From positions 186,001-250,000 of the forward strand of contig NZ_JABAIJ010000006.1 of assembly GCF_012641435.1 (NCBI RefSeq): 64,000 nucleotides of DNA. Reading direction: 5' to 3'. How positions within the stretch are numbered: the stretch's first letter is position 1; each line of letters opens with the position of its first letter. A program made the translations under genes and the position numbers. The notes beneath the pieces were generated by a model that saw nothing but the letters and a program-made list of their open reading frames with translations, had not been told where the DNA came from and made no database searches. Positions 27,870 to 36,078 of the stretch are shown piece by piece. The DNA comes from Rhizobium sp. P38BS-XIX. GTDB taxonomy: Bacteria > Pseudomonadota > Alphaproteobacteria > Rhizobiales > Rhizobiaceae.

Positions 27870-28771
27870 CGCGCCTGAGCCCCATGCTCCGGATCGCGCG
27901 CGAAGCGGCCCGTCACCGGATCGACCATGCCGGACCATTCCCATTCGGCAGGTCCCGTCATGACGACATGGTCGTTGCTCTCAAGCCACTCGATGGTGAG
28001 CTTGCCGGGCGCCGGTGCGGAAGCAACTTCGATCGTCACCTTACGGCCTGTACGGCCGGTGCGAGCGGCGCTGACGGCAGCGGCGCAGGCGGCCGAGCCG
28101 CAGGCAAGCGTCAGGCCGGCGCCGCGTTCCCATGTGCGGGTGCGCAGCGATGATGGCGATAGCACTTGCGCCAGCGTGATATTGGCGCGCTCGGGAAACA
28201 TCGGATGATTTTCGAGCAGCGGACCGAAACGATCGAGATCGAATGACATCGGGTCCTTGTCCACCCAGAAGATCGCATGCGGATTGCCCATCGACGCCGC
28301 CGAAGGCGAATGAAGAATGGGATTGTCGATCGGGCCGATCTGCAGCTCGATGCGGCTGGTATCGGCAAATTCTTCGGCCAGCGGGATCTTGTCCCAGGCA
28401 AAGACGGGCGTACCCATATCGACCGAAATCGTGCCGTCTTCATGCTCCCTGGCATTGAGAATGCCCGCAACGGTCTGGAAGGTGAAGACCTTCTTGCCCG
28501 TCTCGGAGGCGAGCGCCTGGACGACGCATCGCGTGCCGTTGCCACAAGCCTGAGCCTTGGTACCGTCGCAGTTGACGATATCGATCCAGGCATCGGTGCC
28601 CTGCAGCTTCGGATCATGGATCGCCATGATCTGGTCGAACTGCGTGGACGGATCGGCATTGAGCGCAATTGCCGCCTCAGCCGTCACCATATCCTTGCGG
28701 CCGCGCATGTCGACGACCAGGATCTTGTTGCCAAGCCCGTTCATCCTTGCGAATTCGACCGTATCACTCAT
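27866..28771 (-). CDS. dapF: Diaminopimelate epimerase
   Basis: It converts LL- to meso-diaminopimelate for lysine and peptidoglycan synthesis. The 301-residue protein starts MSDTVEFARMNGLGNKILVV and has the two catalytic cysteine regions: QACGNGTRCVVQAL, and TLACGSAACAAAVSA. The usual GNPHAIF motif (MGNPHAIFWVD) is also present. An open frame extends 66 codons upstream but is not conserved-looking. It is the first gene of a minus-strand run with mtaB (four-base overlap). Confidence 0.97.
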   Translation of the reverse strand: MSDTVEFARMNGLGNKILVVDMRGRKDMVTAEAAIALNADPSTQFDQIMAIHDPKLQGTDAWIDIVNCDGTKAQACGNGTRCVVQALASETGKKVFTFQTVAGILNAREHEDGTISVDMGTPVFAWDKIPLAEEFADTSRIELQIGPIDNPILHSPSAASMGNPHAIFWVDKDPMSFDLDRFGPLLENHPMFPERANITLAQVLSPSSLRTRTWERGAGLTLACGSAACAAAVSAARTGRTGRKVTIEVASAPAPGKLTIEWLESNDHVVMTGPAEWEWSGMVDPVTGRFARDPEHGAQAR

Positions 28772-28981
28772 GGGACCATTCCTGTTGTTGAGCTGTATAT
28801 GGCGGAAACGCAGGGGAATTACCAGTGGGATGATGGTCTCTCGACTTCGCGCGGAAAGCGGTTGCTGGGGTATCGGCATGGGTGCGACGATCCGGGCGCC
28901 ACAATTGACTATCGCGACATGAAACGCCGCGCCGTCCGGCACGAAGACCCGACAGCGCTGGGATTTCACCTGTTTGGTCAG

Positions 28982-29431
28982 TTACCGTGCGGCAGCTACG
29001 GTGCGCTCGTCTCTGGACACTACCTTGACCGGAAACACCCAGTCATAAGCGATGTTGAAGACGAAGGCGTAGACCAGATAGTAGGTCACGACAGCGATAT
29101 CCATCAGAAGCGCCGCGACGAGCGTGATCTGGAGATACCAGGCGATGAACGGGATCAGGATGACCACGAGACCGGCTTCGAACAGCACGGCATGGACGAT
29201 CCGGATACTGATGGTCTTCTGGACCTTGCCGCGCAACCGCATCAGCGCGCGGTCGAAGCCGAGATTATAGATGAAGTTCCACAGCGTCGCGACGGTCGCC
29301 CCGACCACGCCGATGATACCCATGTGAGCGATGGGCTGATTGAAGACGATTGCCGCAAGCGGCGTGAATGTGGCCAAGCCAATAAGTTCAAACAGGACGG
29401 CGTGGCGAACACGATCTCCGAAACTGCGCAT
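28982..29431 (-). CDS. PACE family efflux transporter (AceI-like)
   Basis: This 149-residue membrane protein has four helices built as two repeats of the bacterial transmembrane pair domain. Helix 1 starts RVRHAVLFELIGLATFTPLAA and helix 3 starts IRIVHAVLFEAGLVVILIPFIA, showing the internal duplication and the conserved glutamate in the first helix. PACE proteins export chlorhexidine and other biocides; the natural substrates are probably polyamines such as cadaverine (family knowledge). A LysR gene starts 88 bases away in the opposite direction, the same arrangement as aceI-aceR. Confidence 0.9.
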   Translation of the reverse strand: MRSFGDRVRHAVLFELIGLATFTPLAAIVFNQPIAHMGIIGVVGATVATLWNFIYNLGFDRALMRLRGKVQKTISIRIVHAVLFEAGLVVILIPFIAWYLQITLVAALLMDIAVVTYYLVYAFVFNIAYDWVFPVKVVSRDERTVAAAR

Positions 29432-29466
29432 TTTTCAAGTTCCTACCTTTGTTATCGGCCGCCGTT

Positions 29467-29518
29467 CTATCAGATAGATTGGGGCAACAAAGTTAGTAAC
29501 TATCTGGAATTCTGATAG
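29467..29518. promoter_or_regulatory. Candidate LysR operator between the PACE and LysR genes
   Basis: Two dyads share CTATC/GATAG half-sites: CTATCAGATAG at 29467-29477 and CTATCTGGAATTCTGATAG at 29500-29518, the latter ending at the LysR start codon. They are spaced about 33 bases apart, which suits the two-site binding of LysR tetramers. Binding is inferred. Confidence 0.55.
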
Positions 29519-30433
29519 ATGAGCGTGTCTCTCGAGCAGCTGGAAGCCTTTGTGGCATCCGCCGAAAACGGATCTTTCTCGGCCGCGGCGCGCCGGCTTC
29601 GAAAGGCGCAGTCCGCCGTCAGCCTGCTGATATCGTCGCTGGAGGACGACCTGGGCATCAAGCTGTTCAGCCGTGCGACCCGAAACCCAACCCTCACCGA
29701 AGCCGGAACGAGGCTGCTTCCGGAAGCCAAACTGCTGCTGGACCGCCGCGAACATCTGATCGGCGTTGCCAGGAGCTTTGACGAACACATCGAGACGCGT
29801 CTGGTCGTCGCAATCGACGAGTTCTATCCCGAGCCTGCGATCGGAAGCCTCTTCGCCGATTTCGCCGAGCGGTTTCCCCATGTGGAGCTGGAGTTGCTCT
29901 CTCCCCACTCGCAGGCCATAACCGGAATGATTCTCGACGGTGAGGCGGATATCGGCGTGATGTGGCGAGAGGAACAGCTGCCACCTGAGCTGGATTTCAT
30001 CACCATCGGCTGGGTTCCGCTCGTCATGGTCTGCGGCCGCGATCATCCACTGGCGGAAAGCCCTGTCAGCTGGGAGGATCTGAAGCGCCACCGCCAGATC
30101 ATGGTCACGAAACGGCGTGACATCGCAAGACGACATCAGGTCAGGGTCGCCGCCGAAGTCTGGTGGGTCGAGAGCCATTGGGTCATTCTTCAAATCTTAC
30201 GGCAAGGCATCGGCTGGGCACTCATTCCAGCCCATATTCTGGCAAACTCACAGCTGGCGCTCGAACTTGCCACGCCTCAGCTTCGCTTCGACAGCGGCGC
30301 GCATCCGGTCGCGCTTGAGCTCGTCTGGCACAAGCAGCGACCGGCTGGTCCGGCAGCAAAATGGCTGAGGGAGCATTTCACCGCAAACGGCGGCAGGCAT
30401 GGAATATTGGAAGCCAGCACCAGCCAGCGATAA
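29519..30433 (+). CDS. LysR family transcriptional regulator, probable activator of the PACE gene
   Basis: This 304-residue protein has a typical LysR N-terminal winged helix (MSVSLEQLEAFVASAENGSF, then AAARRLRKAQSAVSLLISSLEDDL in pieces) and a C-terminal ligand-binding domain in two lobes, with ETRLVVAIDEFYPEPAIGSL at the start of lobe one. It is divergent from the PACE transporter and CTATC/GATAG dyads fill the shared region. By analogy with AceR it probably activates the exporter in response to its substrate (inference). The start ATG lies at the edge of one dyad, which suggests autoregulation. Confidence 0.9.
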   Translation: MSVSLEQLEAFVASAENGSFSAAARRLRKAQSAVSLLISSLEDDLGIKLFSRATRNPTLTEAGTRLLPEAKLLLDRREHLIGVARSFDEHIETRLVVAIDEFYPEPAIGSLFADFAERFPHVELELLSPHSQAITGMILDGEADIGVMWREEQLPPELDFITIGWVPLVMVCGRDHPLAESPVSWEDLKRHRQIMVTKRRDIARRHQVRVAAEVWWVESHWVILQILRQGIGWALIPAHILANSQLALELATPQLRFDSGAHPVALELVWHKQRPAGPAAKWLREHFTANGGRHGILEASTSQR

Positions 30434-30595
30434 ATACTGGGGGTGGTGGCGGCACTCGCCTTTCGGCATAGTCTTTTTCCAATGCAGCCGCGCAGGCTGA
30501 CGATTTCCGGAAAAAAATTCGACGCCGCTGTCGGATTGCCGAAAGCTGCAACGTCCTAGGCTCGTCCACTTCGTCAAACCAGAAGGATTTTGACA

Positions 30596-31039
30596 ATGCC
30601 GAATACCATACACCTGCACCGCGTCCTCGCCACCAGCCCGGAAAAGGTCTATCGCGCATTCATCGAAGCGGATGCGCTTGCCAAGTGGCTGCCGCCGAAC
30701 GGCTTTGCCTGCACGGTACATCATATGGAGCCGAGCGTTGGCGGCACGTTCAGAATGTCATTCCGCAATTTCACGACGGGCGACAGCCACTCCTTCGGCG
30801 GCGAATTTCGCGAACTCGTCCCCGGCGAACTGGTTCGCTACACCGACAAGTTCGACGATCCGAACCTGCAGGGCGAAATGGAAGTGACCGTGACCTTGAA
30901 GAAGGTCCTCGTCGGAACCGAAGTGAACATTACCCAGGCCGGCATACCGGACTTGATTCCGCCGGAAGCCTGCTATCTCGGCTGGCAGGAATCGCTAATC
31001 AACATGGCAAAGTTGGTTGAGCCTGAAATCAAGCAATAA
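30596..31039 (+). CDS. SRPBCC (AHSA1/START-like) domain protein
   Basis: This 147-residue soluble protein has the helix-grip fold of the AHSA1 subgroup. The start IHLHRVLATSPEKVYRAFIE and the segment ALAKWLPPNGFACTVHHMEP are diagnostic, and the C-terminal helix contains GWQESLINMAKLVE. Such proteins bind hydrophobic ligands or act in stress responses; the ligand is unknown. ATG at 30596 is preferred over TTG at 30590 because AGAAGGA precedes it. No operon partner is evident; the convergent hydrolase gene ends 71 bases away with a GC-rich hairpin between. Confidence 0.85.
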   Translation: MPNTIHLHRVLATSPEKVYRAFIEADALAKWLPPNGFACTVHHMEPSVGGTFRMSFRNFTTGDSHSFGGEFRELVPGELVRYTDKFDDPNLQGEMEVTVTLKKVLVGTEVNITQAGIPDLIPPEACYLGWQESLINMAKLVEPEIKQ

Positions 31040-31065
31040 GGCTCTGTATCCTGAGCTTATCCGAC

Positions 31066-31094
31066 GCCCCTTCTCCCCTGCGGGAGGAAGGGGC
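31066..31094. repeat. GC-rich hairpin between convergent genes
   Basis: GCCCCTTCTCCC and GGGAGGAAGGGGC face each other around CTGC with one unpaired base. Similar CCCCTTCTCCC-type palindromes are common between rhizobial genes. It may also act as a terminator for both flanking genes, though no T-run follows. Confidence 0.6.
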
Positions 31095-31110
31095 TTTGGG
31101 TCTGCCGCAT

Positions 31111-32127
31111 TCAGGCGACAGGCACATCAAATACTTCGCCGGCCCGAAGCGGGCGAAACCGATCCGCCTCCACGCCTTCAGCTTTCAGCGCAACATCCAG
31201 CGCATGAACGGGCTCGTCGATGCCCTCATCCGTCAACTGGAAGGTCGCGAAGTGATGCCCGGCGACATAAGCGGCATTGCAAAGCTTCATGCCTTTAACG
31301 GCCTCTTCCGGGTTCTGGTGCTGCCCCTTCATGAACCAGCGCGGCTCGTAGGCGCCGAACGGCAGGATCGCGAGGCGAAAGCCGCCGTGTTTCTGCCGGA
31401 CAGCTTCATAATTGATGCCGTCGTGGAAGCCGGTATCGCCGATGTGATAGATCTTGCCTGATGGCGTGGTCAGCACGAACGCGGCCCATAACGCCATGCG
31501 CCGATCGCCCATGCCCCGCGCCGACCAGTGATGACAGGGCTCGACATCGATCGTCAAGCCGGCCTTGACGGCAATGCGATCACCCCAGTCGACGACGGTG
31601 ATATCGGCATCGGGAACGGCGCGCCGGATGATCGTGTCATTGCCAAGCGGCGTCACGATCTGCGGACGATGCGCCTGCTGCAGGCGGGCAAGCGTCACAA
31701 GGTCGAGATGGTCGTAGTGATTGTGCGTCACCAGCACGAGATCGATATGCGGCAGGTCTTCGAAGCGGATGCCCGGCGGCACCACGCGCTTCGGCCCCAC
31801 GGATCGGAAGGGGCTGACGCGCTCGGACCATACCGGGTCGGTCAAAATGTTCAGCCCGGCAATCTGCACCAGCATCGATGCGTGCCCGACCATGGTGAGC
31901 CGCATCTGATTGCCGAAAACATGCCGGTCGGGCTTGGCCGGAGGAAAAGCGCTGATCACCGGATTGGGCCAGCGCACCCGGCCGCCGCCGAACTGCCATT
32001 TCAGCAGATCTAACGGACCGCCCGGCGCGACGCCGCCTGGATTGAAGAAGCGCTGACCATCGAAATGATCGGAAACCGGTCCCTGGTAGTACGGGTTCTT
32101 CTTGCCCGAGCCGGATGCGGTGGTCAT
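31111..32127 (-). CDS. Metallo-beta-lactamase-fold hydrolase (NAPE-PLD/UlaG-like)
   Basis: This 338-residue protein has the zinc site THNHYDHLDL, a second set VEPCHHWSARG, and IGDTGFHDG, then a late histidine in YVAGHHFATFQL. The N-terminal extension NPYYQGPVSDHFDGQRFFNP and the core LTMVGHASMLVQIAGLNILT are those of the N-acyl-phosphatidylethanolamine phospholipase D-like branch. It has no signal peptide. The substrate is unknown. The ATG at 32127 overlaps the stop of the unrecognised upstream gene by four bases, so the two are co-translated and probably act together. Confidence 0.87.
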   Translation of the reverse strand: MTTASGSGKKNPYYQGPVSDHFDGQRFFNPGGVAPGGPLDLLKWQFGGGRVRWPNPVISAFPPAKPDRHVFGNQMRLTMVGHASMLVQIAGLNILTDPVWSERVSPFRSVGPKRVVPPGIRFEDLPHIDLVLVTHNHYDHLDLVTLARLQQAHRPQIVTPLGNDTIIRRAVPDADITVVDWGDRIAVKAGLTIDVEPCHHWSARGMGDRRMALWAAFVLTTPSGKIYHIGDTGFHDGINYEAVRQKHGGFRLAILPFGAYEPRWFMKGQHQNPEEAVKGMKLCNAAYVAGHHFATFQLTDEGIDEPVHALDVALKAEGVEADRFRPLRAGEVFDVPVA

Positions 32128-33101
32128 GCCTTCTTCACCCTTTGCACATCGGTTGTCACACCGGTCTTTGCGAACCACTCTTCCGCCTCGGAGGCCGTCA
32201 GCGTCTCCTCAAGCACGACACTCGCCGGCATGGCGAAAAGCTGCGGCGTGAAGAAACTCGTGTCCCACAATGCCGCGCCTTCGACCGGAGGTGAAAGCAG
32301 GATGACCTGCCGCCCATCGATACGGGAAATCGTCTCGACGGATGCCTCTCCGGAAATCTCGACCAGACCCCGCTCGTTCGCCTGCACCGTCTCGTAGCGC
32401 CACCAGGGCTCGTCATTGCCCTCTTCAGCCACGGTTATGCAGCGCGCCATGTCGACGATGAATTTGTTGGGCACCCGACCGCCAGGCAAGGTCTCGCCGA
32501 ATACAGCCTGGATCAGTGTGAAGAGATGAAAGCCATTGACGATGTTCTCATAGCGAAGGCGAAAGCCCTGGCGGCTCGGCAGATGCAGCACCAGCAGAGC
32601 GTCGCTGCGGCTCAAGAGCATCTGACGAACCCAGGCCGCACCCGGCGTATAGTCCTGCAACTCGGAAAGCTGCGCCATCAGCGTCTTGTTGCTGGCGGCG
32701 AGCGCGCGCTCCTGCGGCATCGCGGAAAGATGCGAAACAGCCGATTGGCTGAGCAGCTGGAAAGCCTCAAGCAGCTGCCTCTGCCTCGGGCTCAGCTCCT
32801 TGCGCCCGGAAAAGCCGCGATGAATCTGCGGCAGCCAGGCCTGATACAGCTCCCATACGGCCGGACCGCTGCGCTCGACCGAGCCTCCCTTTTCAACGAT
32901 GGTGCCGAGCATATTGGCAAGGACTGCGGCTCCCGGCGGCGGCAGGCTGCCAAGCTCTCGGGCCGCCCGCGCCGCGATCTTCGGCTGAGCATTGGCGCTG
33001 GCGTAGAAGGCTTGCGCCGCCGCGTTGAAACGGGTGTCGACCCGCCCGCCGGCATAGGTGCGGCAGGCGGCAAGAAGATCGGTCAGGGCTGCATCATTCA
33101 T
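32124..33101 (-). CDS. Conserved-looking protein of unknown function, coupled to the hydrolase
   Basis: I do not recognise this 325-residue protein. It appears cytoplasmic, with no signal peptide or long hydrophobic segment. The N-terminal half is helical and alanine-rich. The central part reads FSGRKELSPRQRQLLEAFQL, and a later segment ALLVLHLPSRQGFRLRYENI looks like a beta strand and turn. The C-terminal half contains RVPNKFIVDMARCITVAEEG and VEISGEASVETISRIDGRQV. Real coding is supported by codon use, length and the four-base overlap with the hydrolase gene. Partnership with the hydrolase is inferred only from this coupling. Confidence 0.75.
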   Translation of the reverse strand: MNDAALTDLLAACRTYAGGRVDTRFNAAAQAFYASANAQPKIAARAARELGSLPPPGAAVLANMLGTIVEKGGSVERSGPAVWELYQAWLPQIHRGFSGRKELSPRQRQLLEAFQLLSQSAVSHLSAMPQERALAASNKTLMAQLSELQDYTPGAAWVRQMLLSRSDALLVLHLPSRQGFRLRYENIVNGFHLFTLIQAVFGETLPGGRVPNKFIVDMARCITVAEEGNDEPWWRYETVQANERGLVEISGEASVETISRIDGRQVILLSPPVEGAALWDTSFFTPQLFAMPASVVLEETLTASEAEEWFAKTGVTTDVQRVKKA

Positions 33102-33228
33102 TCGAAACGGTCTCGGGGAATCACTTGGCGGCGGGATCGATACAACAATTGAAAGACAGTGGTACGGTCAATTCGACATCGATATGGTGATCCCATCCGC
33201 GCATTTAACGCATTTCGGCCGCTTTGGG

Positions 33229-33257
33229 TTGACTTTGCCGGCCTTTTCCTGTTTATC
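33229..33257 (+). promoter_or_regulatory. Candidate sigma-70 type promoter upstream of ffh
   Basis: TTGACT (33229-33234), a 17-base spacer, then TTTATC (33252-33257). Transcription would begin near 33264 and first produce the hairpin RNA described next. Confidence 0.45.
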
Positions 33258-33263
33258 GCCCGC

Positions 33264-33372
33264 AATCTGCGACGAGCACAAGCCTCCTAGCCACCGACCG
33301 GGACCCATTAAGGTATAAAGAGATCCCGGAGGTCAACACCCGACAGCGCGATGCGCCCTCGGGTGCTTTTTG
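33264..33372 (+). ncRNA. Candidate small RNA or attenuated leader upstream of ffh
   Basis: About 110 bases lie between a plausible promoter and a strong intrinsic terminator. A first hairpin pairs GACCGGGA with TCCCGG plus GGTC and encloses an AT-rich loop. The second is the terminator: CACCCGA (33338-33344), an inner GCGC/GCGC stem, TCGGGTG (33360-33366), then five Ts. The lack of an ORF and the position 105 bases before ffh leave two readings: an independent sRNA or a transcription attenuator of ffh. It lacks the GGAAG/AGCAGC core of 4.5S RNA. Confidence 0.45.
33338..33372 (+). terminator. Intrinsic terminator ahead of ffh
   Basis: The stem CACCCGA/TCGGGTG with a nested GCGC/GCGC stem is followed by CTTTTT. 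There is no plus-strand protein gene between it and the minus-strand operon, so it must end a leader or a small RNA. Confidence 0.75.
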
Positions 33373-33476
33373 GCTTTGCGTCTTGTTTTCGTCATGGAAA
33401 AGCACGACGTTTTCGGGCGAGGAACCGCGCAAGTTGCGCCAAGTCCAAATCCCAAGCGATCGATAAGGAAGAACCG

Positions 33477-35045
33477 ATGTTTGAAAACCTCCAGGACCGT
33501 CTTGGTTCCATTCTGAATGGACTGACAGGCCGCGGCGCGCTTTCGGAAGCCGATGTTTCCGCAGCCCTTCGCGAGGTTCGCCGTGCGCTTTTGGAAGCCG
33601 ACGTGGCGTTGGATGTCGTTCGCTCCTTTACCGACCGCGTCCGTGAAAAGGCCGTCGGCGCCGAGATCCTGAAGTCGATCAAGCCCGGCCAGATGGTCGT
33701 CAAGATCGTCCATGACGAGCTGATCGAGATGCTCGGCGGCGAAGGCGTGGGCATCGATCTCAATGCGCCGGCCCCGGTCGTCGTCATGATGGTCGGTCTG
33801 CAGGGCTCCGGTAAGACCACCACATCGGCCAAAATCGCCAACCGCCTGACGAGTCGCGACCGCAAGAAGGTCCTGATGGCCTCGCTCGACACGCGCCGTC
33901 CGGCAGCGCAGGAGCAGTTGCGCCAGCTCGGCGTGCAGACGGGCATCGACACGCTTCCGGTCATCGCAGGCCAGTCGCCGACCGATATTGCCGCCCGCGC
34001 CGTTCAGGCCGCCAAGCTCGGCGGCCATGACGTCGTCATTCTCGACACCGCCGGTCGTACGCATATCGACGAGCCGCTCATGGTCGAGATGGCGGATATC
34101 AAGAAGAAGTCCAATCCGCACGAAATCCTGCTGGTTGCCGACAGCTTGACCGGCCAGGACGCAGTCAATCTCGCCCGCAACTTCGATGAGCGCGTCGGGA
34201 TCACCGGCCTCGTGCTGACCCGTATGGACGGCGACGGACGCGGTGGCGCCGCCCTTTCGATGCGCGCCGTCACTGGCAAGCCGATCAAGCTGATCGGTGT
34301 CGGTGAACGCATGGGCGAGCTGGAAGAATTCCACCCCCGCCGTATCGCCGACCGTATCCTCGGCATGGGCGACATCGTCTCGCTCGTCGAGAAGGCGGCC
34401 GAGAATATCGATGCCGAGAAGGCAGCCGCCATGGCCGCCAAGATGGCCAAGGGCAAGTTCGATCTGAACGACCTCGCTGATCAGCTCGCCCAGATGCAGA
34501 AGATGGGCGGCATGGGCGGCATCATGGGCCTGATGCCCGGCATGTCCGGCATGAAGGACAAGATGGCCGCCGCTGGCCTTAACGACAAACTCTTCGGTCG
34601 CCAGATCGCCATCATCTCTTCGATGACCAAGGCAGAGCGCGCCAATCCGGACCTCTTGAAGCATTCCCGCAAGAAGCGCATCGCCGCCGGCTCCGGCACC
34701 GACGCCTCCGAAATCAACAAGCTTCTGAAAATGCACCGCCAGATGGCGGACATGATGAAGATGATGGGCGGCAAGGGCAAAGGCGGCATGATGAAGCAGC
34801 TGATGGGTGGCCTTGCCGGCAAGATGGGTCTCGGCGGCGGTATGGGCGGCATGCCCGACCTGTCGAACATGGACCCCAAGCAGCTCGAAGCCCTGCAGAA
34901 GCAAGCCGAAGCAGCCGGCCTCGGCCGTCCCGGCGGCATGCCGGGCCTCGGTGGCGGCGGTGGATTGCCGGGCCTGGGCGGCGCCAAGCTGCCAGGCCTC
35001 GGCGGTGGTTTCCCCGGGCTCCCCGGTTTGCCGAAGAAGAAGTGA
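33477..35045 (+). CDS. ffh: Signal recognition particle protein Ffh
   Basis: This GTPase binds 4.5S RNA and signal sequences on nascent membrane proteins. In its 522 residues there is the N domain, a G domain with P-loop GLQGSGKT (107-114), DTAGRTHIDE and TRMDGDGRGG, and a methionine-rich M domain (KMGGMGGIMGLMPGMSGMKD). The C-terminus carries an unusual Gly/Pro tail made of PGLGGG-like repeats ending GLPGLPKKK. ATG at 33477 has AAGGA upstream; the frame is open 42 codons earlier but through the leader hairpin. FtsY, its receptor, is also in this window. Chorismate mutase follows 18 bases downstream. Confidence 0.97.
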   Translation: MFENLQDRLGSILNGLTGRGALSEADVSAALREVRRALLEADVALDVVRSFTDRVREKAVGAEILKSIKPGQMVVKIVHDELIEMLGGEGVGIDLNAPAPVVVMMVGLQGSGKTTTSAKIANRLTSRDRKKVLMASLDTRRPAAQEQLRQLGVQTGIDTLPVIAGQSPTDIAARAVQAAKLGGHDVVILDTAGRTHIDEPLMVEMADIKKKSNPHEILLVADSLTGQDAVNLARNFDERVGITGLVLTRMDGDGRGGAALSMRAVTGKPIKLIGVGERMGELEEFHPRRIADRILGMGDIVSLVEKAAENIDAEKAAAMAAKMAKGKFDLNDLADQLAQMQKMGGMGGIMGLMPGMSGMKDKMAAAGLNDKLFGRQIAIISSMTKAERANPDLLKHSRKKRIAAGSGTDASEINKLLKMHRQMADMMKMMGGKGKGGMMKQLMGGLAGKMGLGGGMGGMPDLSNMDPKQLEALQKQAEAAGLGRPGGMPGLGGGGGLPGLGGAKLPGLGGGFPGLPGLPKKK

Positions 35046-35063
35046 GAAGGGATCGTTGACCCC

Positions 35064-35366
35064 ATGATTGATCCAGACGTAAAGGCCCAACTGGGCAACT
35101 ATCGCCAGTCGATCGACAATATCGATGCCGCACTGGTGCACATGCTGGCTGAGCGCTTCCGCTGTACGAAGGAAGTGGGCGTGCTGAAGGCCAAATACGA
35201 CCTGCCGCCGGCCGACCCGGCGCGCGAAGAATACCAGATCGAACGCCTGCGCCGTCTGGCAAAGGACGCCAATCTGGACCCGGATTTCGCCGAGAAGTTC
35301 CTGAACTTCGTCATCAAGGAAGTCATCCGGCATCATGAACAGATCGCTGCCGATTTCAAAGGGTAA
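35064..35366 (+). CDS. Chorismate mutase (AroQ type)
   Basis: It converts chorismate to prephenate for tyrosine and phenylalanine synthesis. The 100-residue all-helical protein is a single-domain AroQ mutase. Expected active-site residues are visible in YRQSIDNIDAALVHMLAERF, the KAKYDLPPADPAREEYQIER region and the C-terminal helix. It lies 18 bases after ffh and before rpsP, a position typical of rhizobial genomes, and is probably co-transcribed with ffh even though the pathways are unrelated. No fused prephenate dehydratase or dehydrogenase domain is present. Confidence 0.92.
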   Translation: MIDPDVKAQLGNYRQSIDNIDAALVHMLAERFRCTKEVGVLKAKYDLPPADPAREEYQIERLRRLAKDANLDPDFAEKFLNFVIKEVIRHHEQIAADFKG

Positions 35367-35375
35367 CCCCTGGCC

Positions 35376-35420
35376 GCATGATCCCGAAAGACGCGAGCAC
35401 GTTTTCGAGAGGGATCACGC
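35376..35420. repeat. Imperfect inverted repeat between chorismate mutase and rpsP
   Basis: GCATGATCCCGAAAG and TTTTCGAGAGGGATCACGC form a long imperfect hairpin. It resembles a degenerate copy of the GCATGATCC...GGATCATGC palindromes common in rhizobial intergenic DNA. No T-run follows, so it is not an obvious terminator. Confidence 0.5.
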
Positions 35421-35496
35421 AGCACGAGAAAAGCAGCGCGACGTAACCAATACCGCCTCAACGAAGCGGTCAAGAAAAGCCTAAGGAGTTAGAAAC

Positions 35497-35859
35497 ATGG
35501 CACTGAAAATTCGTCTCGCCCGCGGTGGTTCCAAGAAGCGCCCGTACTACCACGTTGTTATCGCCGACGCCCGCTCGCCGCGCGACGGCCGCTTCCTTGA
35601 GACCGTAGGCTCCTGGAACCCGATGCTCGCCAAGGACGACGCCAAGCGCGTTGAGCTCAAGGCCGAGCGCATCAAGCATTGGCTCGACCACGGCGCACAG
35701 CCGACCGACCGCGTTCTGCGCTTCCTCGCTGAAGCCGGCATTGCTACCCGCGATGCCAAGAACAACCCGGAAAAGGCAAAGCCGGGCAAGCGCGCTCAGG
35801 AACGCGCTGCTGAAAAGGCACAGAAGGCTGCTGACGCCGCCGCTGCTGCTTCTGAATAA
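35497..35859 (+). CDS. rpsP: 30S ribosomal protein S16
   Basis: This 120-residue ribosomal protein starts MALKIRLARGGSKKRPYYHV, the family signature, with SPRDGRFLETVGSWNPM following. S16 binds 16S rRNA and helps 30S assembly. The protein is about 35 residues longer than the E. coli protein, with an Ala/Lys/Glu-rich C-terminal tail (ERAAEKAQKAADAAAAASE), a form common in alpha-proteobacteria. The site AAGGAG lies 8 bases before the ATG. It heads the usual rpsP-rimM-trmD-rplS order, but a strong terminator follows it. Confidence 0.97.
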   Translation: MALKIRLARGGSKKRPYYHVVIADARSPRDGRFLETVGSWNPMLAKDDAKRVELKAERIKHWLDHGAQPTDRVLRFLAEAGIATRDAKNNPEKAKPGKRAQERAAEKAQKAADAAAAASE

Positions 35860-35878
35860 TCTGTCCTTGTGACGATCG

Positions 35879-35915
35879 AAAACGGGCGGCATGGCCACAT
35901 GCTGCCCGTTTTTTG
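35879..35915 (+). terminator. Intrinsic terminator after rpsP
   Basis: A 15-bp stem (AAAACGGGCGGCATG with CATGCTGCCCGTTTT, one G-T pair) has a four-base loop and ends in a T-run. It would limit read-through from rpsP into rimM, so rimM-trmD probably also have a promoter in the 219-base gap. Confidence 0.88.
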
Positions 35916-36078
35916 TTTCCCATCGGCGGATGTTCATCCTATGAGAGAACGCAACGACAGCGCCGTGCGCCACATGTGACGCGCAAGGGCCGCTGTCGCA
36001 CTTTACATTGGCTGCATAATTTTGAGATCGATTCCGATCTGAGAACTATGCAGCGAACCGGCAATCGGCGAAGAGACA

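Noticed and set aside
33264..33372. 4.5S RNA gene next to ffh
   Set aside because: The conserved apical GGAAG/AGCAGC region of SRP RNA is absent, so it was listed only as a candidate RNA.
33333..35336. Minus-strand open frame of 667 codons
   Set aside because: It lies opposite ffh and chorismate mutase and is made of the reverse of their conserved codons.
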